Source of the DNA: Treponema sp.
Lineage (GTDB): Bacteria; Spirochaetota; Spirochaetia; Treponematales; Treponemataceae
DNA: 14,504 bases
Reading direction: 5' to 3'
Assembly (NCBI GenBank): GCA_024691105.1
Contig: JAILNY010000103.1
Span: forward strand, 1-14,504
The notes beneath the pieces are model-generated. The model was not told the DNA's origin. It saw nothing but the letters and a program-made list of their open reading frames with translations, and did not search any database. Positions 6,059 through 14,094 of this stretch are shown here, piece by piece. The position numbers were made by a program, and so were the translations under genes. Every line of letters starts with the position of its first letter. Position 1 is the first letter of the stretch.

Positions 6059-8302
6059 ATGAAACTTTGGCAAAAGGGCGCATACCTTGTAAACGGAAAA
6101 CTTTCGGAGACTGGAGATGCCGGTGCAAATCCGGCTGACGGAGCAAAAAAAACTCTTGCTTATTCAATTTTGCAAAAACACAACACCTCAGGTGACGACA
6201 AAAAATTAAAAATCAAATTTGACAAAATTACTTCTCATGATATTACATACGTTGGAATTATTCAGACAGCACGTGCATCGGGCCTTGAAAAATTCCCACT
6301 GCCTTATGTTTTGACAAACTGCCACAACTCACTTTGTGCAGTAGGTGGAACGATTAACGAAGACGACCATATGTTTGGTTTGACTTGTGCTCAAAAATAC
6401 GGCGGTATTTATGTTCCTCCGCATCAGGCTGTAATTCATCAGTTTGCACGCGAGATGTTAGCAGAATGTGGCGCAATGATTTTAGGTTCAGACAGCCACA
6501 CACGCTATGGTGCACTTGGTACAATGGCAATCGGTGAAGGCGGTGGTGAACTTGCAAAGCAGCTTTTGAATAAGACATACGACGTTGCATATCCTGGAGT
6601 TGTTGCAATTTATTTGACAGGAACTCCTGTAGCTGGCGTTGGTCCTCAGGACGTTGCGCTTGCAATCATCAAGGCTGTGTTTGACAACGGATATGTAAAA
6701 AATAAGGTAATGGAATTTGTTGGTCCTGGAGTTAAAAATCTTAGCGCTGATTTCCGTATCGGTGTTGACGTTATGACAACAGAGACAACTTGTCTTTCTT
6801 CTATCTGGACAACAGATGAAAAAATCCGCGAGTTCTATGCAGTTCATGGACGCGAAGCTTCTTATAAAGAATTAAATCCACAAGACGGCGCATATTATGA
6901 CGGTGCAATCGAAATCAATCTTGACGAGATTCGTCCGATGATTGCAATGCCGTTCCATCCAAGCTGCGCATATACAATTGATGAAGTTAATAAAAACCTT
7001 CTTGATGTTCTTGCAGAAACAGAAAAGCGTGCAAAAGTTTCGTTTGGCGATAAAGTAAACTTTAGCCTTAAGAACAAAGTAATCGACGGAAAACTCTACG
7101 TTGACCAGGGTGTCATTGCAGGATGCGCCGGCGGTGGCTACGAAAACATTTGTGCCGCAGCTGACATTCTTAAAAACAAAGATACTGGTAACGGAAAATT
7201 CCTTCTTAACGTTTATCCTGCTTCTATGCCTGTATACAAGGCTCTTATGGAAAACGGTGCATTCAGTGCATTGGTCGACGCCGGCGCAATCGTAAAGACT
7301 GCATTCTGCGGTCCATGTTTTGGTGCAGGCGATACACCGGCAAACGGCGCATTCAGTATCCGTCACTCAACAAGAAACTTCCCTAACCGCGAAGGATCAA
7401 AAATCCAGAACGGCCAGCTGTCAAGCGTTGCACTTATGGATGCACGTTCAATTGCCGCAACAGCCGCTAATAAAGGCTTTTTAACACCGGCAACAGAATA
7501 TGACACAGAGTTCAGCGGTAAAAAATATTTCTTTGATAAGACAATTTACGAAAAACGCGTATATGACTCAAAAGGCATTGCTCATCCGGAAGTAGAAATT
7601 CAATTTGGACCAAACATCAAAGACTGGCCGGAACAGAAAGCGCTCGGTGACAACCTTCTTGTAAAAATCGTAAGTGAAATTCACGATCCTGTTACAACAA
7701 CAGACGAGCTCATTCCTTCTGGTGAGACTTCTTCATTCAGATCTAATCCGCTTGGACTTGCAGAGTTCACTTTGAGCCGCAAGGATCCGGCCTATGTAGG
7801 TCGTGCAAAGGCTGTCCGCGATTTGACAGACGATGTAAAAGCTGAGATTAAGACTGTTGTTGACGCTCTTTCTAAAAAAGATGCTTCTCTTGGAGATGCT
7901 GCTTCTAAGGCACAGACAGGTTCATCTATCTTTGCTGTAAAACCAGGCGATGGATCTGCCCGTGAACAGGCTGCAAGCTGTCAGCGTGTACTTGGAGCAA
8001 GTGCAAATATTGCAAATGAATATGCGACAAAGCGCTATCGTTCAAATCTTATTAACTGGGGAATGCTTCCATTCATTTATAAAGACGGAGATAAAAATCT
8101 TCCGTTTGCAAATGGTGACTATGTATTTATTCCTGGCGTTAAAAAGATGATAGAAGAAAAACTTGCTTCCATCAAAGCTTACGCTGTAAAAGCGGACGGC
8201 TCTGGCGAAGTAAAAGAGTTTGAATTATCTGTAGGCGATCTTACAGATGATGAAAGAAAAATTATTCTTGCCGGATGTTTGATTAACTTCTACAGAAACT
8301 AA
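6059..8302 (+). CDS. Aconitase-superfamily hydratase (putative aconitate hydratase, YbhJ-like)
   Basis: This 747-residue protein has the aconitase/isopropylmalate isomerase fold in one chain. N-terminal catalytic motifs are AVIHQF (124-129) and LGSDSHTRYGALG (142-154). The three cluster-ligand cysteines appear at Cys356 (AGCAGG) and Cys417/Cys420 (CGPC). TRNFPNREG follows at 438-446. The C-terminal swivel domain has GDGSAREQA (630-638) and YRSNLINWGMLP (660-671). It should bind a [4Fe-4S] cluster and perform a reversible dehydration/hydration of a small di- or tricarboxylic acid. The usual SCTN around the first cysteine is GCAGG, and by eye several substrate contacts differ from true aconitase, so the substrate is uncertain. 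Length and motif style resemble the putative aconitases related to E. coli YbhJ. AGGGGA (6048-6053) precedes the ATG at 6059. The gene looks monocistronic, with a hairpin after the stop. Confidence 0.82.
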   Translation: MKLWQKGAYLVNGKLSETGDAGANPADGAKKTLAYSILQKHNTSGDDKKLKIKFDKITSHDITYVGIIQTARASGLEKFPLPYVLTNCHNSLCAVGGTINEDDHMFGLTCAQKYGGIYVPPHQAVIHQFAREMLAECGAMILGSDSHTRYGALGTMAIGEGGGELAKQLLNKTYDVAYPGVVAIYLTGTPVAGVGPQDVALAIIKAVFDNGYVKNKVMEFVGPGVKNLSADFRIGVDVMTTETTCLSSIWTTDEKIREFYAVHGREASYKELNPQDGAYYDGAIEINLDEIRPMIAMPFHPSCAYTIDEVNKNLLDVLAETEKRAKVSFGDKVNFSLKNKVIDGKLYVDQGVIAGCAGGGYENICAAADILKNKDTGNGKFLLNVYPASMPVYKALMENGAFSALVDAGAIVKTAFCGPCFGAGDTPANGAFSIRHSTRNFPNREGSKIQNGQLSSVALMDARSIAATAANKGFLTPATEYDTEFSGKKYFFDKTIYEKRVYDSKGIAHPEVEIQFGPNIKDWPEQKALGDNLLVKIVSEIHDPVTTTDELIPSGETSSFRSNPLGLAEFTLSRKDPAYVGRAKAVRDLTDDVKAEIKTVVDALSKKDASLGDAASKAQTGSSIFAVKPGDGSAREQAASCQRVLGASANIANEYATKRYRSNLINWGMLPFIYKDGDKNLPFANGDYVFIPGVKKMIEEKLASIKAYAVKADGSGEVKEFELSVGDLTDDERKIILAGCLINFYRN

Positions 8303-8312
8303 AAAAAAATAT

Positions 8313-8352
8313 TAGACATAGTGCCGCGCAGTATGTGCGGTGCTTTGTTCTA
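8313..8352 (+). terminator. GC-rich hairpin after the hydratase gene, probable terminator
   Basis: GTGCCGCGCA (8321-8330) pairs with TGTGCGGTGC (8334-8343) around a GTA loop; three of the ten pairs are G-U in the + strand RNA. Outer bases TAGACA (8313-8318) and TGTTCTA (8346-8352) extend the stem with a bulge. It begins 10 bases after the stop codon. The stretch after the core stem is U-rich (TTTGTT) rather than a clean U run, so termination may be incomplete. Confidence 0.6.
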
Positions 8353-8367
8353 TGATAATTCTCTCTC

Positions 8368-8395
8368 TTGATTTTTTGAAAATTTAGGATATACT
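8368..8395 (+). promoter_or_regulatory. Probable sigma70 promoter of the chemotaxis receptor gene, very close to the start codon
   Basis: TTGATT (8368-8373) and TATACT (8390-8395) are separated by 16 bases. Only 8 bases lie between the -10 box and the ATG at 8404, so transcription should start within a base or two of the start codon. The sole Shine-Dalgarno-like sequence, AGGA at 8386-8389, is 14 bases from the ATG and inside the promoter spacer, so it would not be in the mRNA. An alternative -10, TAAAAT at 8395-8400, would place the start inside the gene and is less likely. Confidence 0.55.
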
Positions 8396-8403
8396 AAAAT
8401 ATT

Positions 8404-10500
8404 ATGAGAGAGAGAGTTATAAAGATTTCGCTTTTTACAAAATTCCTGTCACTATTGCTTGCCATTATAGTGTCAGCAACCTTTGTGATAGGAATTGTTT
8501 CCTATAATATTTCAGCCCGCGCACTTAAATCATCAGTTGAACGTCATCTGGACATTTTATCAAAAGAACTTGCAGATACAATTGTAAGTCTCAATGAACA
8601 CGAGTTTGCATTTCTTGAAGGATTAAGCAAGCTTGAAGTTATCTGTGACGAAAATATCAGTATTCAGGAAAAACACAATGTACTTAAAACTGTTCTGAAG
8701 AAGATGGGACCGCGTTACGAAAACATTGCATATTATGATGCTCAGGGTAATGCAGTTTTATCAGATGGCAGCGTACGAAACTTTAAAGGCGCTCCTTACT
8801 GGGAAGCTGCCATGCGCGGCGAGAGGTTTATATCAGAGCCAATGTTTACAACTGTTACAAACAGTGTCCTTCAAAATTACTGCGTTCCTGTTTTTGGAAA
8901 GAACAATAAACCGATTGGGGCTATTGTTCTTATCATTAATGGAAACATGATTTTAGATACCGTAAAAGAAATCGATATGGGTGGCGGAATCCATCCTTCG
9001 GTTATAAGTCGTGCCAGCGGAAAAACAATTGCAAACGCAAATCCAAATACAGATGAGAATGCTCAGAAAGAGGAACTGGACGAGACAAAAGGTCTTGGAC
9101 TTGTTTTGTCGCATGTATTTGCAGGTCTTGACGGTCAGGAAGATTTTACAGATCCAAATATGAAAGTCAGAATGATTGTAGCCTACAAACCGATTCCTGA
9201 TACACAGTGGAGCATTTTTGCAGTTGCTCCTTATGACTTTTATTATGGTTCTTTAAAACACATGCGTTTGATGATTGGAGTAATTATTATCGTAACTGTT
9301 ATTCTTTCTATCATCATAAGCGCGTTAATTGTCAGAGTTCTTGTAAAACCACTTATCGCTGTAAAAGGTTCAATTGAGGAAATTGCAAGCGGAAACGCTG
9401 ATCTGACAAAACGCATTAATACAACTTCAACTGACGAAGTAGGTGATGTAGTCAAAGGCTTTAACGGATTTGTCGGTAAGCTTCAGGAGATTGTACAGAA
9501 TCTGCTTTTGTCAAAAGACAATCTTATTCAGGTTGACTCGGACCTTCAGTTGAGTACACAGGAAGCATCGTCTTCAATTATTCAGATTATTTCAAATATC
9601 GAAAGCGTAAAGAATCAGATTGTAACTCAGTCTGATTCAGTTACAGAGACAGCTGGCGCTGTAAACGAAATCAGCGCAAATATCGAGTCTCTTGAAAAAA
9701 TGATTTCACATCAGTCACAGAATGTCGAGCAGGCATCTTCTGCAGTTGAAGAGATGATCGGTAATATCAATTCCGTTAATACTTCAGTCACAAAAATGAT
9801 TGAGTCCTTTAATGAGCTTGAGCGGAATTCTAACTCTGGAATTGCAACTCAGGCAAATGCCAACGAACGAATTCTTCAGATTGAAGAACAGTCTAAAATG
9901 CTTCAGGATGCCAACAGTGCAATATCGGCCATTGCAGAACAGACAAACCTTCTTGCAATGAATGCCGCTATCGAAGCGGCTCATGCAGGTGAAGCCGGCA
10001 AAGGCTTTAGTGTTGTCGCTGACGAAATCCGTAAACTTTCTGAAACGTCGACGGCGCAGTCAAAGACAATTGGAGCTGAACTTACAAAAATTCAGGATAC
10101 AATAAAGAGTGTAGTAGAAGTTTCTTCAGAAACAAACAGAACCTTTGCCTCGGTAGCGCAGAGTATAAATGCTACAAGCCAGATTATCTCTCAGATTAAG
10201 AGCGCAATGGAAGAGCAGCAGACAGGTTCTAAACAGATTATCGATGCACTTGCTTCGATGAACGAATCAACCGTTCAGGTAAAAAGCGCATCAGAAGAAA
10301 TGACAGAAGGTAACAAACACATCCTTGCAGAAGTTGCTAAGTTAAAAGAAGCGACAGAAACAATTACCGGAAGCGTTCAGGAAATGCACAACGGTGCAAC
10401 CCGCATAAACGAAACAGGTTCTGAGCTTCGCACAATTTCGACAAAGGTTACCGACAGCATCAGACAGATTGGTGACGAAATCGGTTTGTTTAAAGTGTAA
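8404..10500 (+). CDS. Methyl-accepting chemotaxis protein with dCache sensor domain
   Basis: The receptor has 698 residues. After a short basic N-terminus there is a first membrane helix (about 12-33), then a periplasmic sensor of about 255 residues of dCache type, with IAYYDAQGNAVLSDGS (108-123) and YWEAAMRGERFISEP (132-146). A second helix lies near 289-311, followed by a HAMP domain (about 312-363) and a long coiled-coil signalling domain. The hairpin tip that contacts CheA and CheW is clear: EQTNLLAMNAAIEAAHAG (512-529) followed by EAGKGFSVVADEIRKL. Glu/Gln pairs such as SAVEEM and SAMEEQQ are likely adaptation sites. There is no C-terminal CheR/CheB-tethering pentapeptide; it ends DEIGLFKV. 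It senses an unknown small ligand and passes the signal to the flagellar motor. No chemotaxis genes are adjacent. Its last 11 bases overlap the end of the opposite-strand Hsp33 gene. Confidence 0.93.
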   Translation: MRERVIKISLFTKFLSLLLAIIVSATFVIGIVSYNISARALKSSVERHLDILSKELADTIVSLNEHEFAFLEGLSKLEVICDENISIQEKHNVLKTVLKKMGPRYENIAYYDAQGNAVLSDGSVRNFKGAPYWEAAMRGERFISEPMFTTVTNSVLQNYCVPVFGKNNKPIGAIVLIINGNMILDTVKEIDMGGGIHPSVISRASGKTIANANPNTDENAQKEELDETKGLGLVLSHVFAGLDGQEDFTDPNMKVRMIVAYKPIPDTQWSIFAVAPYDFYYGSLKHMRLMIGVIIIVTVILSIIISALIVRVLVKPLIAVKGSIEEIASGNADLTKRINTTSTDEVGDVVKGFNGFVGKLQEIVQNLLLSKDNLIQVDSDLQLSTQEASSSIIQIISNIESVKNQIVTQSDSVTETAGAVNEISANIESLEKMISHQSQNVEQASSAVEEMIGNINSVNTSVTKMIESFNELERNSNSGIATQANANERILQIEEQSKMLQDANSAISAIAEQTNLLAMNAAIEAAHAGEAGKGFSVVADEIRKLSETSTAQSKTIGAELTKIQDTIKSVVEVSSETNRTFASVAQSINATSQIISQIKSAMEEQQTGSKQIIDALASMNESTVQVKSASEEMTEGNKHILAEVAKLKEATETITGSVQEMHNGATRINETGSELRTISTKVTDSIRQIGDEIGLFKV

Positions 10501-11506
10501 GCTCTGCTTTAGAAATCTTGTAAATGCTGCCGCAGTTGTTGCAGCATACTTCTATCGGATCCGGATCATTTTTGATAATGTCATCAAGCTCCGCTTTTGG
10601 CAGGTGCTTGATCTGCTGACTAAAGTTTTTTGCACAGCATGGACAGTCAAAAATGATGTCGCGTTCCAAAACAACCTTTGGATTAAACTCACGGAAAAGT
10701 CCGTAAACTACATCGTCTCTGTTACCTTTTTCGGCAAACCATTGACCAATTGAAGGCATTGCGCAAAAAGCATTTTCAACGCGCTGGTAAAGTTCATCCT
10801 TTGCCATGTTTGCAAAGTCTTCGATAGCATCGCGCTTTTTTGACTCGCTTTTTCCGCCGTTTTTCGCGCCGGTATTTGAATCAGATGAGGCGCTTTTTCC
10901 GCCATAAACAGGAATTGCCTGCAAAAACATTCCGCCTGCACCGATTACACGGCCTTCTTTGTCAAACTGGATGCTTGTATTAAACGCCGTATTAATCTGC
11001 TCAGACTGAATAAAGTAGTGAGTCAAATCCTTTGCGATATTCTTATAGATAATTTCAGATACACCGGTCTGTCCTTCTTTAGCACCTTCAGTATATCTTG
11101 TTATCGTTACAGTTCCTTCACCAAAGAATGGACTTAAATCCCATGATTCAAGCGGCTTATCAACCGGAATCGGATCATTTAAAATAAAGCCGCGTACATA
11201 ACCTGTGCTGTCAACTTCGACAGAAAAGCCGCGGGCAGCTCCATTAGTTTCATAACGGAACACAATGTGTTCTTTGCCTTTCATGGTCTGAATCATTAAT
11301 GCTGCGCACAAAAGTCCCTGTCCCAAAACAAGAGTTTCTAAAATGCCAAGATTGTGCTGAACTCTCATCTGATTAATTAATTCAGTTCCATTAAAAAACG
11401 CGCCGCGGAATCTTCCGTCAGCCATAATAAAAACACTCATTCCGTCCTTTTGGATATTTGCAAGATGGTCTTTGAGTACTGTATCTGTTATTTCTTTTTT
11501 TATCAT
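10490..11506 (-). CDS. hslO: Redox-regulated molecular chaperone Hsp33
   Basis: The protein is 338 residues, against about 290 for typical Hsp33. The N-terminal core has the family pattern FIMADGRFRGAFFNGTELI (about 26-44) and GAGGMFLQAIP (189-199). The C-terminal zinc module has Cys288-x-Cys290 in FDCPCC and Cys322-x-x-Cys325 in VCCNNCGSIYK, matching the CxC...CxxC switch that releases zinc and activates the holdase under oxidative stress. Two features are odd: a Gly/Ser/Lys/Asn-rich linker (202-225) between the core and the middle domain, which accounts for much of the extra length, and additional cysteines next to the zinc ligands (Cys291, Cys321). The start at 11506 is one base after the stop of the upstream lipoprotein gene, so translation is probably coupled; only a weak GAAG site is visible. 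It acts in the cytoplasm. Confidence 0.93.
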   Translation of the reverse strand: MIKKEITDTVLKDHLANIQKDGMSVFIMADGRFRGAFFNGTELINQMRVQHNLGILETLVLGQGLLCAALMIQTMKGKEHIVFRYETNGAARGFSVEVDSTGYVRGFILNDPIPVDKPLESWDLSPFFGEGTVTITRYTEGAKEGQTGVSEIIYKNIAKDLTHYFIQSEQINTAFNTSIQFDKEGRVIGAGGMFLQAIPVYGGKSASSDSNTGAKNGGKSESKKRDAIEDFANMAKDELYQRVENAFCAMPSIGQWFAEKGNRDDVVYGLFREFNPKVVLERDIIFDCPCCAKNFSQQIKHLPKAELDDIIKNDPDPIEVCCNNCGSIYKISKAELTL

Positions 11507-11507
11507 T

Positions 11508-12767
11508 TTAGTCTTCTTTATTCTGGCTTAACCAGTCTGTGTAGTAGTCAGCAAGCGAATCTGTGTTTTTGCTGTTATTTACCTGTGCGAGAAGGTAAGG
11601 AATAATAACTTCGTTTTTTATCTGATTCCAGTTAGAAGGGTATGAATATGGAGCCATTGTTATAGAAGCAGATGGAACTTTTGCAAGAAGATTTTTGTAA
11701 TACAGAGGAAGAATAAATTCATTTACATAAGGAATCGAAGAAAAACCGCCTGCAATTCCAAAAGTATTTGTATCAAGGTTCATCTGAACACGGCGTTTAA
11801 TCATCTGCTCCTGAGATTCACTTTTCATAAACCATTGAATAAACTGCTTTGCGCCTGATTTGTTTTTAGACTTTTTGTAAATTCCCATCATCGTAATATC
11901 TTCCTGGACAGGGGATTTATCAGTATAAACAAACCAGCGGAAATCAATATTAGTAAGCTGATCATCAGAAAGCGCTAAAAGCTTGTCGCTTGTTGTGTAC
12001 GCAAAAAGCGATTTCTGCTGCAGAACCTGCTTGTTGTACGGTGTGTAAAGATATTTAAACGCAAAGTCTTTTTCGCTGTTGTACGAAGTATTCATATCAA
12101 GAGTCCAGTCTTTTAAAAAATTGCAGACTCTTTCTAATTCGGGCAAATTGTATTTGATATTATTGTTTTCGATTGTAAAGTTAATTCCCTGAGTTACAAG
12201 TGTTTCATACAAAAAGTCCGGATTCCACTGAGGAGCAAAGCCCATCCTAAGATAAGTTCCGTCCTTAGCCTTAGAATTATATTTACCAGAATATTCTTTT
12301 AATTGATCAAAGGTGAGGGTACTGGTGTTTTCTACATAGTCAGAATTGTTAATGTCAAAAACAATCGCGCCAAGATTAAAGTTTACAGGAATAAGATACT
12401 GAGTTTTTCCTTTTTTTCCAAACTCCAAAAGTTCCCGGTAAAACATCTCTCGGGTTATGCCGTTTGTAAAAACAGAATTTAACGAAGCAAACTGATGACG
12501 TTTAATTCCGCTTGCAAGCCAGCTGCCTGCGATGATATCAGGTTTTTTTTCACCTTTTTTTGGAGGAAGAGAATCTGCCAGATTTGTCTTATAGACTGCA
12601 ACGACCTTTACATCTTTTTGAGAAGCATTAAAAAGCTCTGTGTAAGAAGCAAATTCTGCGTTGTCAGTCCATAAAATGAGCGGCTCGTGATTTTGTCTTG
12701 AACAGGACGTGATACAAAATATGCCAAGTAAAACCAAAAGCCATGCGTGGCAGATTATCTTTTTCAT
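11508..12767 (-). CDS. Extracellular solute-binding lipoprotein, family 1-like (orphan)
   Basis: The 419-residue product begins with a lipoprotein signal: MKK, a hydrophobic core, and the lipobox ITSC with Cys22 as the lipid-bearing residue. The mature protein resembles the type II periplasmic binding proteins of the SBP_bac_1 group, which carry sugars and other solutes. Visible cues are EPLILWTDNAEF (28-39) as the first strand, KPDIIAGSWLA (75-85), QYLIPVNFNLGAIVFDIN (123-140) and a later QFIQWFMKSESQEQM near the C-terminal lobe. No permease or ATPase gene lies beside it, so it either serves a transporter encoded elsewhere or has another surface role. GAGGA precedes the ATG closely. Its start overlaps the aminotransferase stop in an ATGA junction, and its stop is one base from the Hsp33 start. 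The ligand cannot be told from sequence. Confidence 0.8.
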   Translation of the reverse strand: MKKIICHAWLLVLLGIFCITSCSRQNHEPLILWTDNAEFASYTELFNASQKDVKVVAVYKTNLADSLPPKKGEKKPDIIAGSWLASGIKRHQFASLNSVFTNGITREMFYRELLEFGKKGKTQYLIPVNFNLGAIVFDINNSDYVENTSTLTFDQLKEYSGKYNSKAKDGTYLRMGFAPQWNPDFLYETLVTQGINFTIENNNIKYNLPELERVCNFLKDWTLDMNTSYNSEKDFAFKYLYTPYNKQVLQQKSLFAYTTSDKLLALSDDQLTNIDFRWFVYTDKSPVQEDITMMGIYKKSKNKSGAKQFIQWFMKSESQEQMIKRRVQMNLDTNTFGIAGGFSSIPYVNEFILPLYYKNLLAKVPSASITMAPYSYPSNWNQIKNEVIIPYLLAQVNNSKNTDSLADYYTDWLSQNKED

Positions 12768-14050
12768 AATTCCTCAGCTGCTTTAAAGATTGTCTCGTAA
12801 ACAGATTCGAGTTTTTCTTTTTCAATACTGCTGAATGCTACACGCAAAGTTTTTGAGTCTATTGAAACAACACCGATTCCGTAATCATTAAGAAGCTTCT
12901 TGCGCAAATCTTCTGCGTTTTTTCCTTTAACGGCAAAACTCATAAAGTAGCCGGAGTTAAAAGGAAGAGCTTCGAGAACAGAATTTGTATGTGTATCAAC
13001 AAATTTTCTTACAACGTTATAGCGTTCTTCAAGAATTTTTCTATATTCAAGTTTCTGTTTGTCTGTTTCTGGATCTTTCATTGCACGCAAAAGAAGGCTC
13101 TGAGGTGGAGTAGAAGAACATGAAACAGAAGAACGGATAACACCCATGAGCTTTGTAACAAGGGCAGTGTACTGTTCTTCTGTCATCTGTGCATTACCAA
13201 AAGTCAAAAATCCGCTTCGGAATCCCCATACAAAGTCTTCTTTTGTCGGGCCGTCAATCTTTACACCAAGAACATTCGGATGCAAATCACATGTTCTTGC
13301 AAACAAAGATTCAGGGAAAATGTCATCTTCGTAGTTAAGACCAAAATATGCATCATCGCTGATTGCCAGAACTTTAGCACCGCCTTCTGCAACTTCCTTT
13401 AATATAGAACAAATTTTGTCTGCCTCAGATTTTGTCGGGCTATAGCCGGATGGATTCTGAGGAAAGTTCAAAATTACACGAACAGAACCTGTCTTTGCTT
13501 CTTCTTTAACAGCCTTTTCAAAACCTTCAAGATTAAACTTGCCGTCCTTAAAGAGAACAAACTGATGGAACGGTGCATTGCGTCTTGCTTCTGTAACAAG
13601 AGCGTAATTGTCCCAAGAAGGATCAGCTGCAAGCAATGCCTTGTCTTCATCCAAAAAGAGATCTGCAAGATAAGAAATACCTGCAGTAAGACCTGGAACA
13701 AGAACAGGAAGCGAAATTGATTTATTTTTAAGCGAAGGATTTTTAGCAATGATTTTCTCTTTCCAGAGCGCGCGCAAGTCTGCGTTTCCAGCAGTCGGCG
13801 CATAACCAACGAGCTCTGCTTCAGAAAGCTCCGGCACAAACTTGTGGATAGAGTCAAGCATAATCGGATGTCCGCCGTTAACAGTCATACCGATTGTTCC
13901 GTTTGCGGTTTTTCCAAGTTTTTTGGCTTCTCCACTTTGTGCTATAATACCATTTGGAAAGTAGATTCTCTTTCCAAGATCAGAAAAAAGGGCGTCTGCA
14001 ATAGAGCCGGCTAAAACATTGTTCAATTCTTGTGCTAATGGGTTCAACAT
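12764..14050 (-). CDS. PLP-dependent class I/II aminotransferase
   Basis: I read this as 428 residues starting at the ATG at 14050. Fold type I aminotransferase marks are present in order: NFPQNPSGY (195-203), the NPTG-like substrate/PLP loop; SDDAYFGL (231-238) with Asp232 or Asp233 and Tyr235 contacting the cofactor; DGPTKEDFVWGFRSGF (266-281) with Lys270 as the Schiff-base lysine and Arg278 as a phosphate contact; and LRVAF (402-406) with Arg403 as the carboxylate-binding arginine. It transfers amino groups between an amino acid and a 2-oxo acid in the cytoplasm. The N-terminal half resembles aromatic/aspartate-type enzymes, but specificity is not resolved. An upstream ATG at 14161 would add 37 residues of unlike composition and put a near-perfect promoter inside the gene, so I reject it. 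It leads an operon with the lipoprotein and Hsp33 genes. Confidence 0.85.
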   Translation of the reverse strand: MLNPLAQELNNVLAGSIADALFSDLGKRIYFPNGIIAQSGEAKKLGKTANGTIGMTVNGGHPIMLDSIHKFVPELSEAELVGYAPTAGNADLRALWKEKIIAKNPSLKNKSISLPVLVPGLTAGISYLADLFLDEDKALLAADPSWDNYALVTEARRNAPFHQFVLFKDGKFNLEGFEKAVKEEAKTGSVRVILNFPQNPSGYSPTKSEADKICSILKEVAEGGAKVLAISDDAYFGLNYEDDIFPESLFARTCDLHPNVLGVKIDGPTKEDFVWGFRSGFLTFGNAQMTEEQYTALVTKLMGVIRSSVSCSSTPPQSLLLRAMKDPETDKQKLEYRKILEERYNVVRKFVDTHTNSVLEALPFNSGYFMSFAVKGKNAEDLRKKLLNDYGIGVVSIDSKTLRVAFSSIEKEKLESVYETIFKAAEEL

Positions 14051-14060
14051 AACGTGCAGA

Positions 14061-14089
14061 ATTATATAAAAATATGTATGAATTTTCAA
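14061..14089 (-). promoter_or_regulatory. Near-consensus sigma70 promoter of the aminotransferase-lipoprotein-Hsp33 operon
   Basis: Read on the minus strand, TTGAAA (14089-14084) is followed after exactly 17 bases by a perfect TATAAT (14066-14061). Ten bases separate the -10 box from the ATG at 14050, so transcription is expected at about 14053-14055. No Shine-Dalgarno sequence lies between the -10 box and the ATG. This fixes the start codon of the aminotransferase and predicts a leaderless or nearly leaderless mRNA. Confidence 0.75.
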
Positions 14090-14094
14090 TATCT

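Noticed and set aside
6488..7366. Cysteine-rich open frames on the minus strand inside the hydratase gene
   Set aside because: They mirror the codon pattern of a clearly coding + strand and have no homologous motifs or ribosome sites.
10469..10753. 94-codon + strand frame after the chemoreceptor
   Set aside because: It lies antisense to Hsp33 and covers the conserved zinc-binding end of that gene, so it is a shadow frame.
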